From Candidatus Caldipriscus sp. T1.2 (GTDB taxonomy: Bacteria > Hydrothermota > Hydrothermia > LBFQ01): DNA of 8,179 bases. Below, in pieces: positions 1-5,514 of this stretch. A program made the translations under genes and the position numbers. Position 1 is the first letter of the stretch, and every line of letters begins with the position of its first letter. The stretch spans positions 1 to 8,179 of the forward strand of contig LBFQ01000039.1 of NCBI GenBank assembly GCA_000980735.1. Reading direction: 5' to 3'. The notes below the pieces were generated by a model. The model was not told the origin of the DNA, searched no databases, and worked only from the letters and a program-made list of their open reading frames with translations.

Positions 1-1
1 C

Positions 2-268
2 ACAACGATGAGGGAGATAGTTTCAATGGTTAGGGAGGTGGGGGCAAAGGAGGTGCACGTAAGGATAGGTTCTCCACCCGTTATAGGACCCTGCTATTAT
101 GGGATAGATACTCCAAACAGGAGGGAGCTTATAGCAAACCAGATGGACGTTGAGGGAATAAGGAAGTTCCTTGGGGCGGACAGCTTAAAATATTTACCCT
201 TGGAGGTTTTTGAGGAGAATTTGAGGGATTTTTGTATCTCCTGCTTCTCCGGGAGATATTTCGTTTAA
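2..268 (+). CDS. purF: Amidophosphoribosyltransferase, C-terminal fragment (5' end outside window)
   Basis: This is the C-terminal ~88 residues of PurF, the cytoplasmic enzyme that makes phosphoribosylamine from PRPP and glutamine in the first step of purine synthesis. The frame is open to the left edge and begins with two threonines that match the end of the RGTT PRPP-binding loop, so the ATG at position 8 is internal and not a start. Family landmarks follow in order: GAKEVHVRIGSPP, PCYYGIDTP, ELIA, GADSLKYLPLE and a final CISCFSG. In Bacillus-type PurF, the Cys of PC(F/Y)YGID and the Cys pair near the C-terminus help bind a 4Fe-4S cluster. All are kept here, so this is probably the iron-sulfur type. 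The spacer before the Cys pair is short and the protein stops soon after it, making the tail shorter than in B. subtilis. The gene converges on the repeat-protein gene, with 69 bases between their stop codons. Confidence 0.93.
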   Translation, partial: TTMREIVSMVREVGAKEVHVRIGSPPVIGPCYYGIDTPNRRELIANQMDVEGIRKFLGADSLKYLPLEVFEENLRDFCISCFSGRYFV

Positions 269-273
269 TGGAG

Positions 274-321
274 CATATAAGCCAACGCCCTTTGAAAGCT
301 CAAGCCTAACTTCCTTATATG
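274..321. repeat. Inverted repeat between convergent genes
   Basis: CATATAAG (274-281) and CTTATATG (314-321) are perfect 8-base inverted arms separated by 32 bases. They lie in the gap between the converging stops of purF and the repeat-protein gene. No T-tract follows on either strand, so this is not a standard intrinsic terminator. It could still fold in either transcript or be chance in AT-rich sequence. Confidence 0.3.
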
Positions 322-337
322 GGGTTATTCGGATGGG

Positions 338-1444
338 TTATGGACAGGGTGCTGAAACGGTGAGGTTTGGAGATGTAACGGTGGGAGATACGGAATTAAC
401 GGTGGGACTTGGGGAAGAAACGGAAGGAGACTGTGAAGTTACAGGAAAGGAGGCATTATTTACAATTGGACTTGCATCTTGAACTATTGAACAAGAACCT
501 ATATTTCCTCTTGCATCAGTCTTGATGAGGATAATATCATCCCAGCCCGCACCGAAGGAACGTGTATAACCCGCTACGATGTATCCACCGTCGGATGTCT
601 GTTGAACGGAATAAGCGTAATCATCACCCGCTCCCCCGTAAGTTTTAGCCCATTGTACGTTCCCTTTCGCGTCAGTCTTGATGAGGAAAATATCATCACC
701 GCCCGCACCAAAAGAATCTGTAGTACCTGCCACGATATATCCACCGTCGGATGTCTGTTGAACGGAAGAAGCCTCTCCAGAACCTTTTCCCCCGTAGGTT
801 TTAGCCCATTGTATATTCCCTTTCGCATCAACTTTGATAAGAAAAATCTCATCCTCACCCGTATCGAAGGAACCTGTCCTACCCACCACTATGTATCCAC
901 CATCGGATGTCTGTTGAACGGAAGAAGCCAAAGCATAATCATCATCTGTTCCCTTGTAAGTTTTAGCCCATTGTATGTTCCCTTTCGCGTCAGTCTTGAT
1001 GAGGAAAATATCAGTATCGCCCCCACGGAAGGAACCTGTAGTACCTACCACGATATATCCGCCGTCAGATGTCTGTTGAACGGAAGAAACTGAATTATCA
1101 CCTTTCCCCCCGTAAGTTTTAGCCCAGATTATGTTCCCGTTAGCATCAGTCTTGATGAGAAAAACATCCCCCTTGCCAGCACCGAAGGAAGTTGTATAAC
1201 CCGCCACGATATATCCACCGTCAGATGTTTGTTGAACGGAAGAAGCCTGTTCAGAACCTTTTCCCCCGTAAGCTTTAGCCCATTGTATATTCCCTTTCGC
1301 ATCAGTCTTGATGAGGAAAATATCCCACTCGCCAGCACCGAAGGAATATGTAGTACCTGCCACTATATATCCACCATCAGATGTCTGTTGAACGAAACGA
1401 GCATAATCATCACTTGATCCCCCGTAAGTTTTTGCGAATGTCAC
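338..1444 (-). CDS. Six-repeat DGGYIVAG/SFGAG protein, putative secreted beta-propeller, with SPTV-type tail; frameshifted from its signal peptide
   Basis: The 368-residue frame is read from GTG at 1444. Residues 4-315 are six tandem units of 52 residues (unit 4 has 54), each running AKTYGG..., SSVQQTSDGGYIVAG, SFGAG, DIFLIKTDAKGNIQW. Residues 316-368 are a Ser/Pro/Thr/Val tail built on SPTV-like steps, with one Cys at each end (GSC and APCP). The unit length and pattern of short hydrophobic strands between turns suggest a six-bladed beta-propeller; this is inference. There is no enzymatic motif. The GTG start is doubtful: directly upstream in another frame is a signal peptide (1441-1527) whose TGA overlaps this GTG, so the native gene was probably one continuous frame of about 395 codons. 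Three of five Arg codons are CGT, whereas argF in this window uses no CGN codon in 21, so a different origin is possible. The gene stands alone and converges on purF. Real coding content is very likely; present function is uncertain. Confidence 0.8.
   Translation of the reverse strand: MTFAKTYGGSSDDYARFVQQTSDGGYIVAGTTYSFGAGEWDIFLIKTDAKGNIQWAKAYGGKGSEQASSVQQTSDGGYIVAGYTTSFGAGKGDVFLIKTDANGNIIWAKTYGGKGDNSVSSVQQTSDGGYIVVGTTGSFRGGDTDIFLIKTDAKGNIQWAKTYKGTDDDYALASSVQQTSDGGYIVVGRTGSFDTGEDEIFLIKVDAKGNIQWAKTYGGKGSGEASSVQQTSDGGYIVAGTTDSFGAGGDDIFLIKTDAKGNVQWAKTYGGAGDDYAYSVQQTSDGGYIVAGYTRSFGAGWDDIILIKTDARGNIGSCSIVQDASPIVNNASFPVTSQSPSVSSPSPTVNSVSPTVTSPNLTVSAPCP
500..1435 (-). repeat. Six tandem ~156-bp coding repeats
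   Basis: The units, in coding order, are 1435-1280, 1279-1124, 1123-968, 967-806 (162 bp, with two extra codons), 805-650 and 649-500. They are similar at DNA level as well as protein level; the segments encoding QQTSDGGYIV and LIKTDAKGNIQW are nearly identical between copies, while the YGG-to-SSV and SFGAG segments vary. This suggests recent duplication or ongoing gene conversion, and such an array is prone to unit gain, loss and assembly collapse. Confidence 0.93.
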
Positions 1445-1527
1445 AGGGCGTAAGCGTACTGTGTGAATAGGGCTAATATTAGCCCCCTAACCCATAGCGA
1501 GGAAGTGCGTAAAATGTACCCTTTCAT
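1441..1527 (-). pseudogene. Detached signal peptide of the repeat protein (28 codons, out of frame)
   Basis: An ATG at 1527 opens a 28-codon frame with a classic Sec signal peptide: a basic start (MKGYILR), a hydrophobic core (LWVRGLILALF) and an AYA signal-peptidase site. It ends with CTG TGA at 1446-1441. The last two bases of CTG plus the T of TGA region form a GTG (1444-1442) that opens the repeat frame, giving a GTGA overlap. Adding one base or removing two near the junction joins the signal peptide to the repeats as AYA followed by VTFAKTYGG, the organisation expected for a secreted repeat protein. No slippery heptamer is visible at the junction, so programmed frameshifting is unlikely. 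It is either a real frameshift mutation or a sequencing or assembly error. As written, ribosomes could restart at GTG and make a repeat protein lacking an export signal. Confidence 0.75.
1470..1485. repeat. Perfect 16-bp palindrome inside the signal-peptide coding region
   Basis: GGGCTAATATTAGCCC is identical to its reverse complement over all 16 bases. It encodes part of the hydrophobic core of the signal peptide on the minus strand. In RNA it could form a 6-bp stem with a 4-base loop about 40 bases into the coding region; in DNA it could bind a dimeric regulator. Confidence 0.6.
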
Positions 1528-1536
1528 ACGTAAGGT

Positions 1537-1542
1537 ATTATA
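1537..1542 (-). promoter_or_regulatory. -10 element for the repeat-protein gene, leaderless geometry
   Basis: A perfect TATAAT is read on the minus strand and ends 9 bases before the ATG at 1527. No convincing -35 box lies 16-18 bases upstream. Transcription would start within about 0-3 bases of the ATG, leaving no room for a ribosome binding site. Confidence 0.5.
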
Positions 1543-1642
1543 AAACCGTTCCATTCCCTGAAATTGGCTGTTCTTTAATACCCTGCTATCCGAAACAACC
1601 GCATACAGTTTGTAAAGTTTATCTCCACCCACCCTGAATGAA

Positions 1643-1676
1643 GTTGAACGGAAGAAGCAAAATCCCAATCTGTTCC
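1643..1676 (-). pseudogene. Orphan fragment of the DGGYIVAG-type repeat
   Basis: On the minus strand these 34 bases encode GTDWDFASSVQ, matching the GTDDDYALASSVQQ segment of repeat unit 4. Against positions 913-952, about 30 of 34 bases match once the six bases of unit 4's two extra codons are set aside. A TAA stop lies immediately upstream in the same frame, and similarity ends abruptly after the CAA codon, so this piece cannot be part of a functional gene. It lies 116 bases upstream of the ATG at 1527. It looks like the remains of a neighbouring paralogue or a recombination scar. Confidence 0.6.
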
Positions 1677-1771
1677 TTATTCCCTATACACCCAAAACTT
1701 TTCGCTAAAATCTTTAACCGAAAATAAAAAAAGGGGGTTGTTAAAATCAAGCAAAGGACCCTTTCCCACCT

Positions 1772-1777
1772 TAAAAT
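1772..1777 (+). promoter_or_regulatory. -10 element for the B12-binding subunit operon, leaderless geometry
   Basis: TAAAAT ends 8 bases before the ATG at 1786, the same spacing as at 3543 and nearly that at 1527. No clear -35 box is visible. The position favours ATG 1786 as the start of the first gene of the operon. Confidence 0.4.
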
Positions 1778-1785
1778 TTTTGGAA

Positions 1786-2205
1786 ATGAAGGAAAGGCCG
1801 ATGAAGATCCTCATAGCGAAGGTGGGGTTGGATGGGCATGATAGGGGTGCAAAAATAATAGTGAGGGCGCTTAGGGATGCTGGGTTTGAGGTTGTATATA
1901 CGGGTTTGCATCAAACCGCGGAAAACGTGGTAAATATGGCCCTTCAGGAGGACGTTGATGCCATAGGAATATCCATACTTTCTGGTGCCCATATGACCTA
2001 CTTTCCCAAGATCCTGAAGCTTATGAAGGAGAAGGGTATGGATGATGTTCTACTTTTTGGAGGTGGGATAATACCCGATGAGGATGCCAAGGTTCTTGAA
2101 AGTATGGGGGTAGGTAGGATCTTCGGTCCGGGGACGCCCCTAGAGGAGATAATAAATTATTTGAGGGATTGGCACGAAAAGCATAGGCTCAAAAGGTCCG
2201 CATGA
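1786..2205 (+). CDS. Cobalamin-binding (small) subunit of an acyl-CoA mutase, methylmalonyl-CoA mutase type
   Basis: This ~139-residue protein is a free-standing B12-binding domain. From its start it shows KILIAKVGLDGHDRGAKI, containing the DxHxxG motif whose His replaces dimethylbenzimidazole as the cobalt ligand, then SILSGAH, which matches the SxL motif, and FGGGIIPDED, the GG motif near the nucleotide tail. These are typical of the split methylmalonyl-CoA mutases of archaea and many thermophiles, in which a separate ~550-residue catalytic subunit binds the acyl-CoA. That large subunit is not in the window. The substrate could instead be isobutyryl- or ethylmalonyl-CoA; the B12 domain does not decide this. 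MeaB at 6809 supports a mutase role. The open frame reaches back to TTG 1738. I prefer ATG 1786 because a TAAAAT hexamer lies 8 bases upstream, consistent with a leaderless transcript; ATG 1801, preceded by GGAAAGG, is the alternative. The stop overlaps the next start. Confidence 0.92.
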   Translation: MKERPMKILIAKVGLDGHDRGAKIIVRALRDAGFEVVYTGLHQTAENVVNMALQEDVDAIGISILSGAHMTYFPKILKLMKEKGMDDVLLFGGGIIPDEDAKVLESMGVGRIFGPGTPLEEIINYLRDWHEKHRLKRSA

Positions 2206-2762
2206 TGGATAAGCTGAAGGTTTTCTTAAAGTTCGGCGGTTATTTTATTTTTTGGGTTATATTTTGGCTCTTTTTCTTTGACATTTTTCTGAGTTTGATA
2301 ATACCGATTTTTCAGGGTAGGTACAACACCACCGTGGTTCCAAACCTTAGGTTAAAAAGCGTGGATGAGGCTAAGGCGGAGGCGCAAAGGGTCGGATTAA
2401 ACCTAGTTGTTGATACCATAGTTCCGAGCTTGGAACACCCGCAGGGTTTGGTGATAGGGCAGGAACCACCCCCAAACACTAAGGTAAAAAGGGGAAGGAA
2501 GATCTTTGTTACGGTTTCGGGTGGGAAAACATATAGGAGGGTGCCGGATATAGTGGGGATGTCGCTGGATATGGCGTTAAGATCCTTGCAGGATCTGGGT
2601 TTTAAGGTGAAAATTGAACCCGTTTATACCCTCGATGAGGAACCTGGATACGTAACGAGGCTTGAACCGCCCCCAGGCTCGGATGTACCCTTGGGTTCAA
2701 CGATAAAGGTTTATTACACGGAAGAACCCCCAGATACTTCTGGTTTAGAATCACCGAGATGA
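2202..2762 (+). CDS. Single-pass membrane protein with two PASTA domains
   Basis: The 186-residue protein has a short basic N-terminus, one very hydrophobic aromatic-rich helix (about residues 10-37), and an extracytoplasmic part made of two PASTA domains. PASTA 1 (about 44-108) begins VVPNL and ends RGRKIFVTVSGG; PASTA 2 (about 112-175) begins RVPDIVGMSLDMA and ends LGSTIKVYYTEEP. Each has the usual helix followed by three strands and the G-x-V...EPPPGxxVxxG signature. PASTA domains usually occur in PknB-type Ser/Thr kinases and class B penicillin-binding proteins and bind muropeptides; here there is no kinase, transpeptidase or transglycosylase domain. It could be a wall sensor or scaffold, which is inference. 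Starts ATGATG (2202 or 2205) overlap the upstream TGA, and its own TGA overlaps the next ATG, so translation is probably coupled. It is an odd partner for acyl-CoA genes. Confidence 0.9.
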   Translation: MMDKLKVFLKFGGYFIFWVIFWLFFFDIFLSLIIPIFQGRYNTTVVPNLRLKSVDEAKAEAQRVGLNLVVDTIVPSLEHPQGLVIGQEPPPNTKVKRGRKIFVTVSGGKTYRRVPDIVGMSLDMALRSLQDLGFKVKIEPVYTLDEEPGYVTRLEPPPGSDVPLGSTIKVYYTEEPPDTSGLESPR

Positions 2763-3517
2763 GGTTCGTAAAGTTTGAGAAGGAAGGAGAAGTCGCAAGG
2801 ATAGTATTTAATAGGCCGGAGGTGGGAAACGCCTTTAACGGGGAGATGCTAAGGGAAATAAAGGAAATCGCGGAAAGGCTATCTTCGGATGAGGATGTTA
2901 GGGTGGTGATATTAGAGGGGGAGGGGAAGCACTTTTGCGCGGGTGGGGATCTTAGATGGATGAGGGAGATGGCAAGGGCTGAATATTCGGAAAACTACAA
3001 GGATGCCTTACTCCTTTTTGATACATACAAAGCTGTTGACAACATACCGGTTCCAACGATAGCCAAGATAAGGGGGGCGGTTAGGGGTGGGGGTTTAGGT
3101 TTTGTAAGCGTATGTGATATAGCGATAGCGGGAAAGTCATCGAGTTTTTCCTTTTCCGAAGTAAAAATCGGTATGGTGCCCTCCGTCGTATCCTCATTCG
3201 CAATAAGGAGAATAGGGTACCAAAATGCCCGTAGGTTCTTTTTAACCGCCGAGGTTTTTGATGTTTATAAGGCTAAGGAGATAGGTTTAATAGACGAGTT
3301 TGTTGAGGATGATGAACTTGAGGGGAAAGTTCGGGAGTTTGTAAATCTGATCCTATCAAACAAACCCTTGGCGGTGAGGAAAACAAAGGAACTTTTGAAA
3401 CTTTACAGGCCGTATCCTTCGGAGAATTTCAGGGATCTTACCGCCCACATTTTGGCAAGTACAAGGATGGGAAGGGAGGCTTTGGAAGGGTTTGAGGAGT
3501 TTTTAAAGGGTAAGTAA
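2759..3517 (+). CDS. Enoyl-CoA hydratase/isomerase family protein, LiuC (methylglutaconyl-CoA hydratase)-like
   Basis: The 252 residues match a complete crotonase fold. The oxyanion-hole segments are HFCAGGDL (58-65) and IRGAVRGGGLG (104-114), followed by VCDIAIA and FSEVKIGMVPSVVS. Aligned with rat crotonase, the second catalytic Glu (E164) is E134 here, but the first (E144) is replaced by Gly114, with the 20-residue spacing kept. A single-Glu site occurs in several crotonase relatives, including isomerases and LiuC-like proteins. The stretches GGDLRWM and FSEVKIGMVPSVVS, and FFLTAEVFD after them, read most like bacterial methylglutaconyl-CoA hydratases of leucine breakdown, so that is my best guess; general enoyl-CoA hydratase or isomerase activity is possible. 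It acts in the cytoplasm, probably feeding the acyl-CoA pathway that also uses the neighbouring mutase subunit and MeaB. Its ATG overlaps the PASTA stop (ATGA). The Arg codons include a few CGN but are mostly AGG. Confidence 0.88.
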   Translation: MRFVKFEKEGEVARIVFNRPEVGNAFNGEMLREIKEIAERLSSDEDVRVVILEGEGKHFCAGGDLRWMREMARAEYSENYKDALLLFDTYKAVDNIPVPTIAKIRGAVRGGGLGFVSVCDIAIAGKSSSFSFSEVKIGMVPSVVSSFAIRRIGYQNARRFFLTAEVFDVYKAKEIGLIDEFVEDDELEGKVREFVNLILSNKPLAVRKTKELLKLYRPYPSENFRDLTAHILASTRMGREALEGFEEFLKGK

Positions 3518-3528
3518 TAAAACCGCGG

Positions 3529-3534
3529 TATAAT
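3529..3534 (+). promoter_or_regulatory. Internal -10 element before the TPR lipoprotein gene, leaderless geometry
   Basis: A perfect TATAAT lies in the 25-base gap after the hydratase stop and ends 8 bases before the ATG at 3543. Short inverted arms GCGG (3525-3528) and CCGC (3537-3540) flank it, which may be chance. No good -35 box is present. It could start a second transcript covering the TPR gene, argF and the genes after them. Confidence 0.5.
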
Positions 3535-3542
3535 TCCCGCCT

Positions 3543-4586
3543 ATGCTCAAAAGGCTTTCCCTTTTGATTTTATTATATGGATGCGCTTCCGTGGGATCCC
3601 CCGCCGCATCAAGCACAAAGATATACATCCAGAACAACAACCTTGAGAAGGCGGAGGAGAACGCGAACGCTTGGATAAACGACCAGCCCAATTCCCCCAA
3701 ACCCTACATATGGAGGGGATACATATATACGAGGAAAAACGAGTGGGTAAAGGCATCCGAAGATTTCATAAAGGCATTCAGTTTAGACACATCTTACAGG
3801 AGGAAGGAGAAGTTTGAAAAGGAGCTTTCAATAGCGGGTCAGAATCTAATGCCCTTCAGCGCCCTTCCCACGATCTTCCAAAACGCGGCTATAGTCCTAA
3901 TTCAGGAAAACAAGCTTCAAGAAGCCCTAAGGTACCTTCAGGAGGCGGAGAAGTTGGATCCGAAAAATGCAAACACCTACCTTCTTCTCCATGGAGTATA
4001 CAATTCCCTTGGGGATGAGAGGAAGTCAAGGGAGTACCTTGAAAAGGCGGTTAGCTTGGATCCAAAAAATCCCAAGGCAAGGTTGCAACTTGCGATACTC
4101 TACTCTTACGAGGGGAACAAGGACACCGCGGAGAAGATCCTAAGGGGAATAATAAAAGATACCGCTATGGTGGAAGCATATAAGGAGCTTGGGATCATCC
4201 TGTTTGAGAAGGGGAATTACAAAGAATCGGCGGAAAACCTTGAAAAGGCTTATCAGATGAAGAGCGATGATTACGAGATTTTGGCGAACCTCGGTCAGGC
4301 TTATGCCCAGCTTGGAAACTATGATAAGGCGGTGGAATACCTAAAAAAGGCTTACGAACTAAAGAGCGATGAATACAGGATACCCTTCTCAATAGCTGGA
4401 GTTCTATACGATGCGAAAAGATACAAGGAAGCATTGGATTACGTAAATTTGGCGATAAGCATGAAGAAGGATGATCCAACCCTTTACGAACTTAGGGCGG
4501 CAATATACAAGGCTCTTGGGAGGACAAAAGACGCGGTGGCGGATTTCAAGAGGGCGGAGGATCTGAAAAAGGCAAAGGGGAAGTGA
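3543..4586 (+). CDS. TPR-repeat lipoprotein
   Basis: The 347-residue protein starts with a short signal peptide, MLKRLSLLILLYGC. Cys14 follows L-Y-G, a slightly relaxed lipobox, so lipid anchoring and export are likely. After a short linker come about eight to nine tetratricopeptide repeats: roughly 20-48 and 54-84, a linker, then regular 34-residue units from about 110 to 345. The repeats keep the expected small and aromatic positions, for example ILANLGQAYAQLGNYDKAVEYLKKA. TPR arrays bind peptides or partner proteins. A lipid-anchored one could serve in envelope assembly, secretion or polysaccharide export; nothing here identifies the partner. The units at 4190-4380 are alike at DNA level, suggesting recent repeat duplication. 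No ribosome binding site precedes the ATG; a TATAAT sits 8 bases upstream instead. The stop is one base from the argF start. Confidence 0.9.
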   Translation: MLKRLSLLILLYGCASVGSPAASSTKIYIQNNNLEKAEENANAWINDQPNSPKPYIWRGYIYTRKNEWVKASEDFIKAFSLDTSYRRKEKFEKELSIAGQNLMPFSALPTIFQNAAIVLIQENKLQEALRYLQEAEKLDPKNANTYLLLHGVYNSLGDERKSREYLEKAVSLDPKNPKARLQLAILYSYEGNKDTAEKILRGIIKDTAMVEAYKELGIILFEKGNYKESAENLEKAYQMKSDDYEILANLGQAYAQLGNYDKAVEYLKKAYELKSDEYRIPFSIAGVLYDAKRYKEALDYVNLAISMKKDDPTLYELRAAIYKALGRTKDAVADFKRAEDLKKAKGK

Positions 4587-4587
4587 T

Positions 4588-5514
4588 ATGAGGGGGAGAT
4601 ATTACATATCCGTTTTGGATCTCGGGAAGGAAGAAACGTTGGAAGTTTTGGAGATAGCGAGGCACTATAAGATCGAGAGGAAGGCTGGAAAGAGAAAGAG
4701 CGATATATTAAAGGGGAAAATCTGGGCGATCCTTTTCGAAAAACCATCCCTCAGGACCAGGGTGACCTTTGAGGTGGCGGTGAGGGAATTAGGAGGGGAG
4801 ACCTTTTACCTTTCTCCAAACGATGTAGGTTTGGGGAAGAGGGAGCCCGTAAAGGATGTGGCAAGGAACCTAGAGAGGTGGATTGATGGGGTTTTTGCGA
4901 GGGTATTTGATCACAAGGTTTTTCAAGAGTTTAGAGATTATGCACCCAACCTCTCCGTAATAAACGCCCTATCCGACTTAGAGCACCCCTGTCAGGCCCT
5001 TGCGGACTTTCAAACCATGATAGAGATAACCGGGGATCTGGGTTTCCATCTCGCCTTTATTGGGGATGGGAATAACGTAGCTAACTCCCTGATGCTTATG
5101 TCCGCCTTACTCGGATCGGATTTTACAATAGCATGCCCCGAGGGATACGAACCCCCAAAGGAGATAGTGGAAAAAGCGTTGGAAATGGCGAAAAGGACTG
5201 GCTCGCAAATAAACATAGTTAGGGATCCGAAATCTGCGGTCTCAAGGGCGGATTTTATATATACGGATGTATGGGCTTCTATGGGTCAAGAGACGGAGGC
5301 GGAAATAAGGAGGAAGGCATTTCAGGGTTATCAGGTTAACGAGGAACTTTTGAAGTTTGCCCCAGAACATGCAAAAGTTATGCATTGCCTACCCGCCCAC
5401 AGGGGAGAAGAAATAACGGATGAGGTTATAGAGAGCGAAAGGTCCCTAGTTTTCGTACAAGCGGAAAACAGACTACACACGATAAAGGCACTTTTAAGCT
5501 TCCTTTCACAGTGA
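4588..5514 (+). CDS. argF: Ornithine carbamoyltransferase
   Basis: This cytoplasmic enzyme transfers a carbamoyl group from carbamoyl phosphate to ornithine, making citrulline for arginine. The 308-residue length is typical of anabolic ArgF. Carbamoyl-phosphate motifs are FEKPSLRTR (50-58) and HPCQ (133-136). Ornithine-binding elements are DGNNVANS (160-167), the mobile DVWASMGQE loop (227-235) and HCLPAHRGEE (266-275). These distinguish it from aspartate carbamoyltransferase and from N-acetylornithine or putrescine carbamoyltransferases as far as sequence reading allows. The ATG lies one base after the TPR stop, with AAGGGGAAG a few bases upstream, one of the better ribosome binding sites in the window. 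The stop overlaps the next start as TGATG. All 21 Arg codons are AGG or AGA. No other arginine-synthesis gene is visible, and the catabolic version would usually have arcA or arcC nearby, so a biosynthetic role is more likely. Confidence 0.97.
   Translation: MRGRYYISVLDLGKEETLEVLEIARHYKIERKAGKRKSDILKGKIWAILFEKPSLRTRVTFEVAVRELGGETFYLSPNDVGLGKREPVKDVARNLERWIDGVFARVFDHKVFQEFRDYAPNLSVINALSDLEHPCQALADFQTMIEITGDLGFHLAFIGDGNNVANSLMLMSALLGSDFTIACPEGYEPPKEIVEKALEMAKRTGSQINIVRDPKSAVSRADFIYTDVWASMGQETEAEIRRKAFQGYQVNEELLKFAPEHAKVMHCLPAHRGEEITDEVIESERSLVFVQAENRLHTIKALLSFLSQ

Larger units (their letters stand above)
1528..1785. other. Divergent intergenic region
   Basis: About 258 bases separate the divergent starts at 1527 (-) and 1786 (+). 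Apart from the orphan repeat fragment and the -10 hexamers at both ends, it holds an A-rich run followed by five Gs (about 1721-1737) and an imperfect AAAGGACCCTTT near 1753-1764. I see no RNA gene, riboswitch or protein-coding frame with a recognisable product. The left part (1543-1642) shows no recognisable signal. Confidence 0.6.

Noticed and set aside
8..268. A separate 86-residue gene starting at ATG 8
   Set aside because: The residues before the ATG continue the PurF PRPP-loop sequence, so this is the end of a larger gene cut by the window edge.
602..1093. Long plus-strand open frame across the repeat region, with its own repeated protein pattern
   Set aside because: It is the antisense shadow of the minus-strand repeats. 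The minus-strand reading gives the coherent 52-residue units, a signal peptide upstream and a tail; the plus reading has no start context and no sensible domain.
500..1435. The regularly spaced repeats as a CRISPR array
   Set aside because: The 156-bp period is in frame and fully coding, the repeats and variable segments are not 25-40 bases long, and no cas gene is nearby.
1441..1446. Programmed -1 frameshift joining the signal peptide and repeats
   Set aside because: The codons at the junction do not form an X-XXY-YYZ slippery heptamer, and the only strong hairpin (1470-1485) lies upstream, not downstream, of the junction.
1721..1764. A-rich/G-run stretch next to AAAGGACCCTTT as an intrinsic terminator
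   Set aside because: The arms would leave a loop of only about two bases, the stem is short, and no gene on the minus strand ends just upstream of the T-tract, so nothing would be terminated.
1738..1785. TTG 1738 as start of the B12-binding subunit
   Set aside because: The extra residues match nothing in the family, which normally has only a few residues before the KILIAK strand, and the -10-like TAAAAT lies inside this extension.
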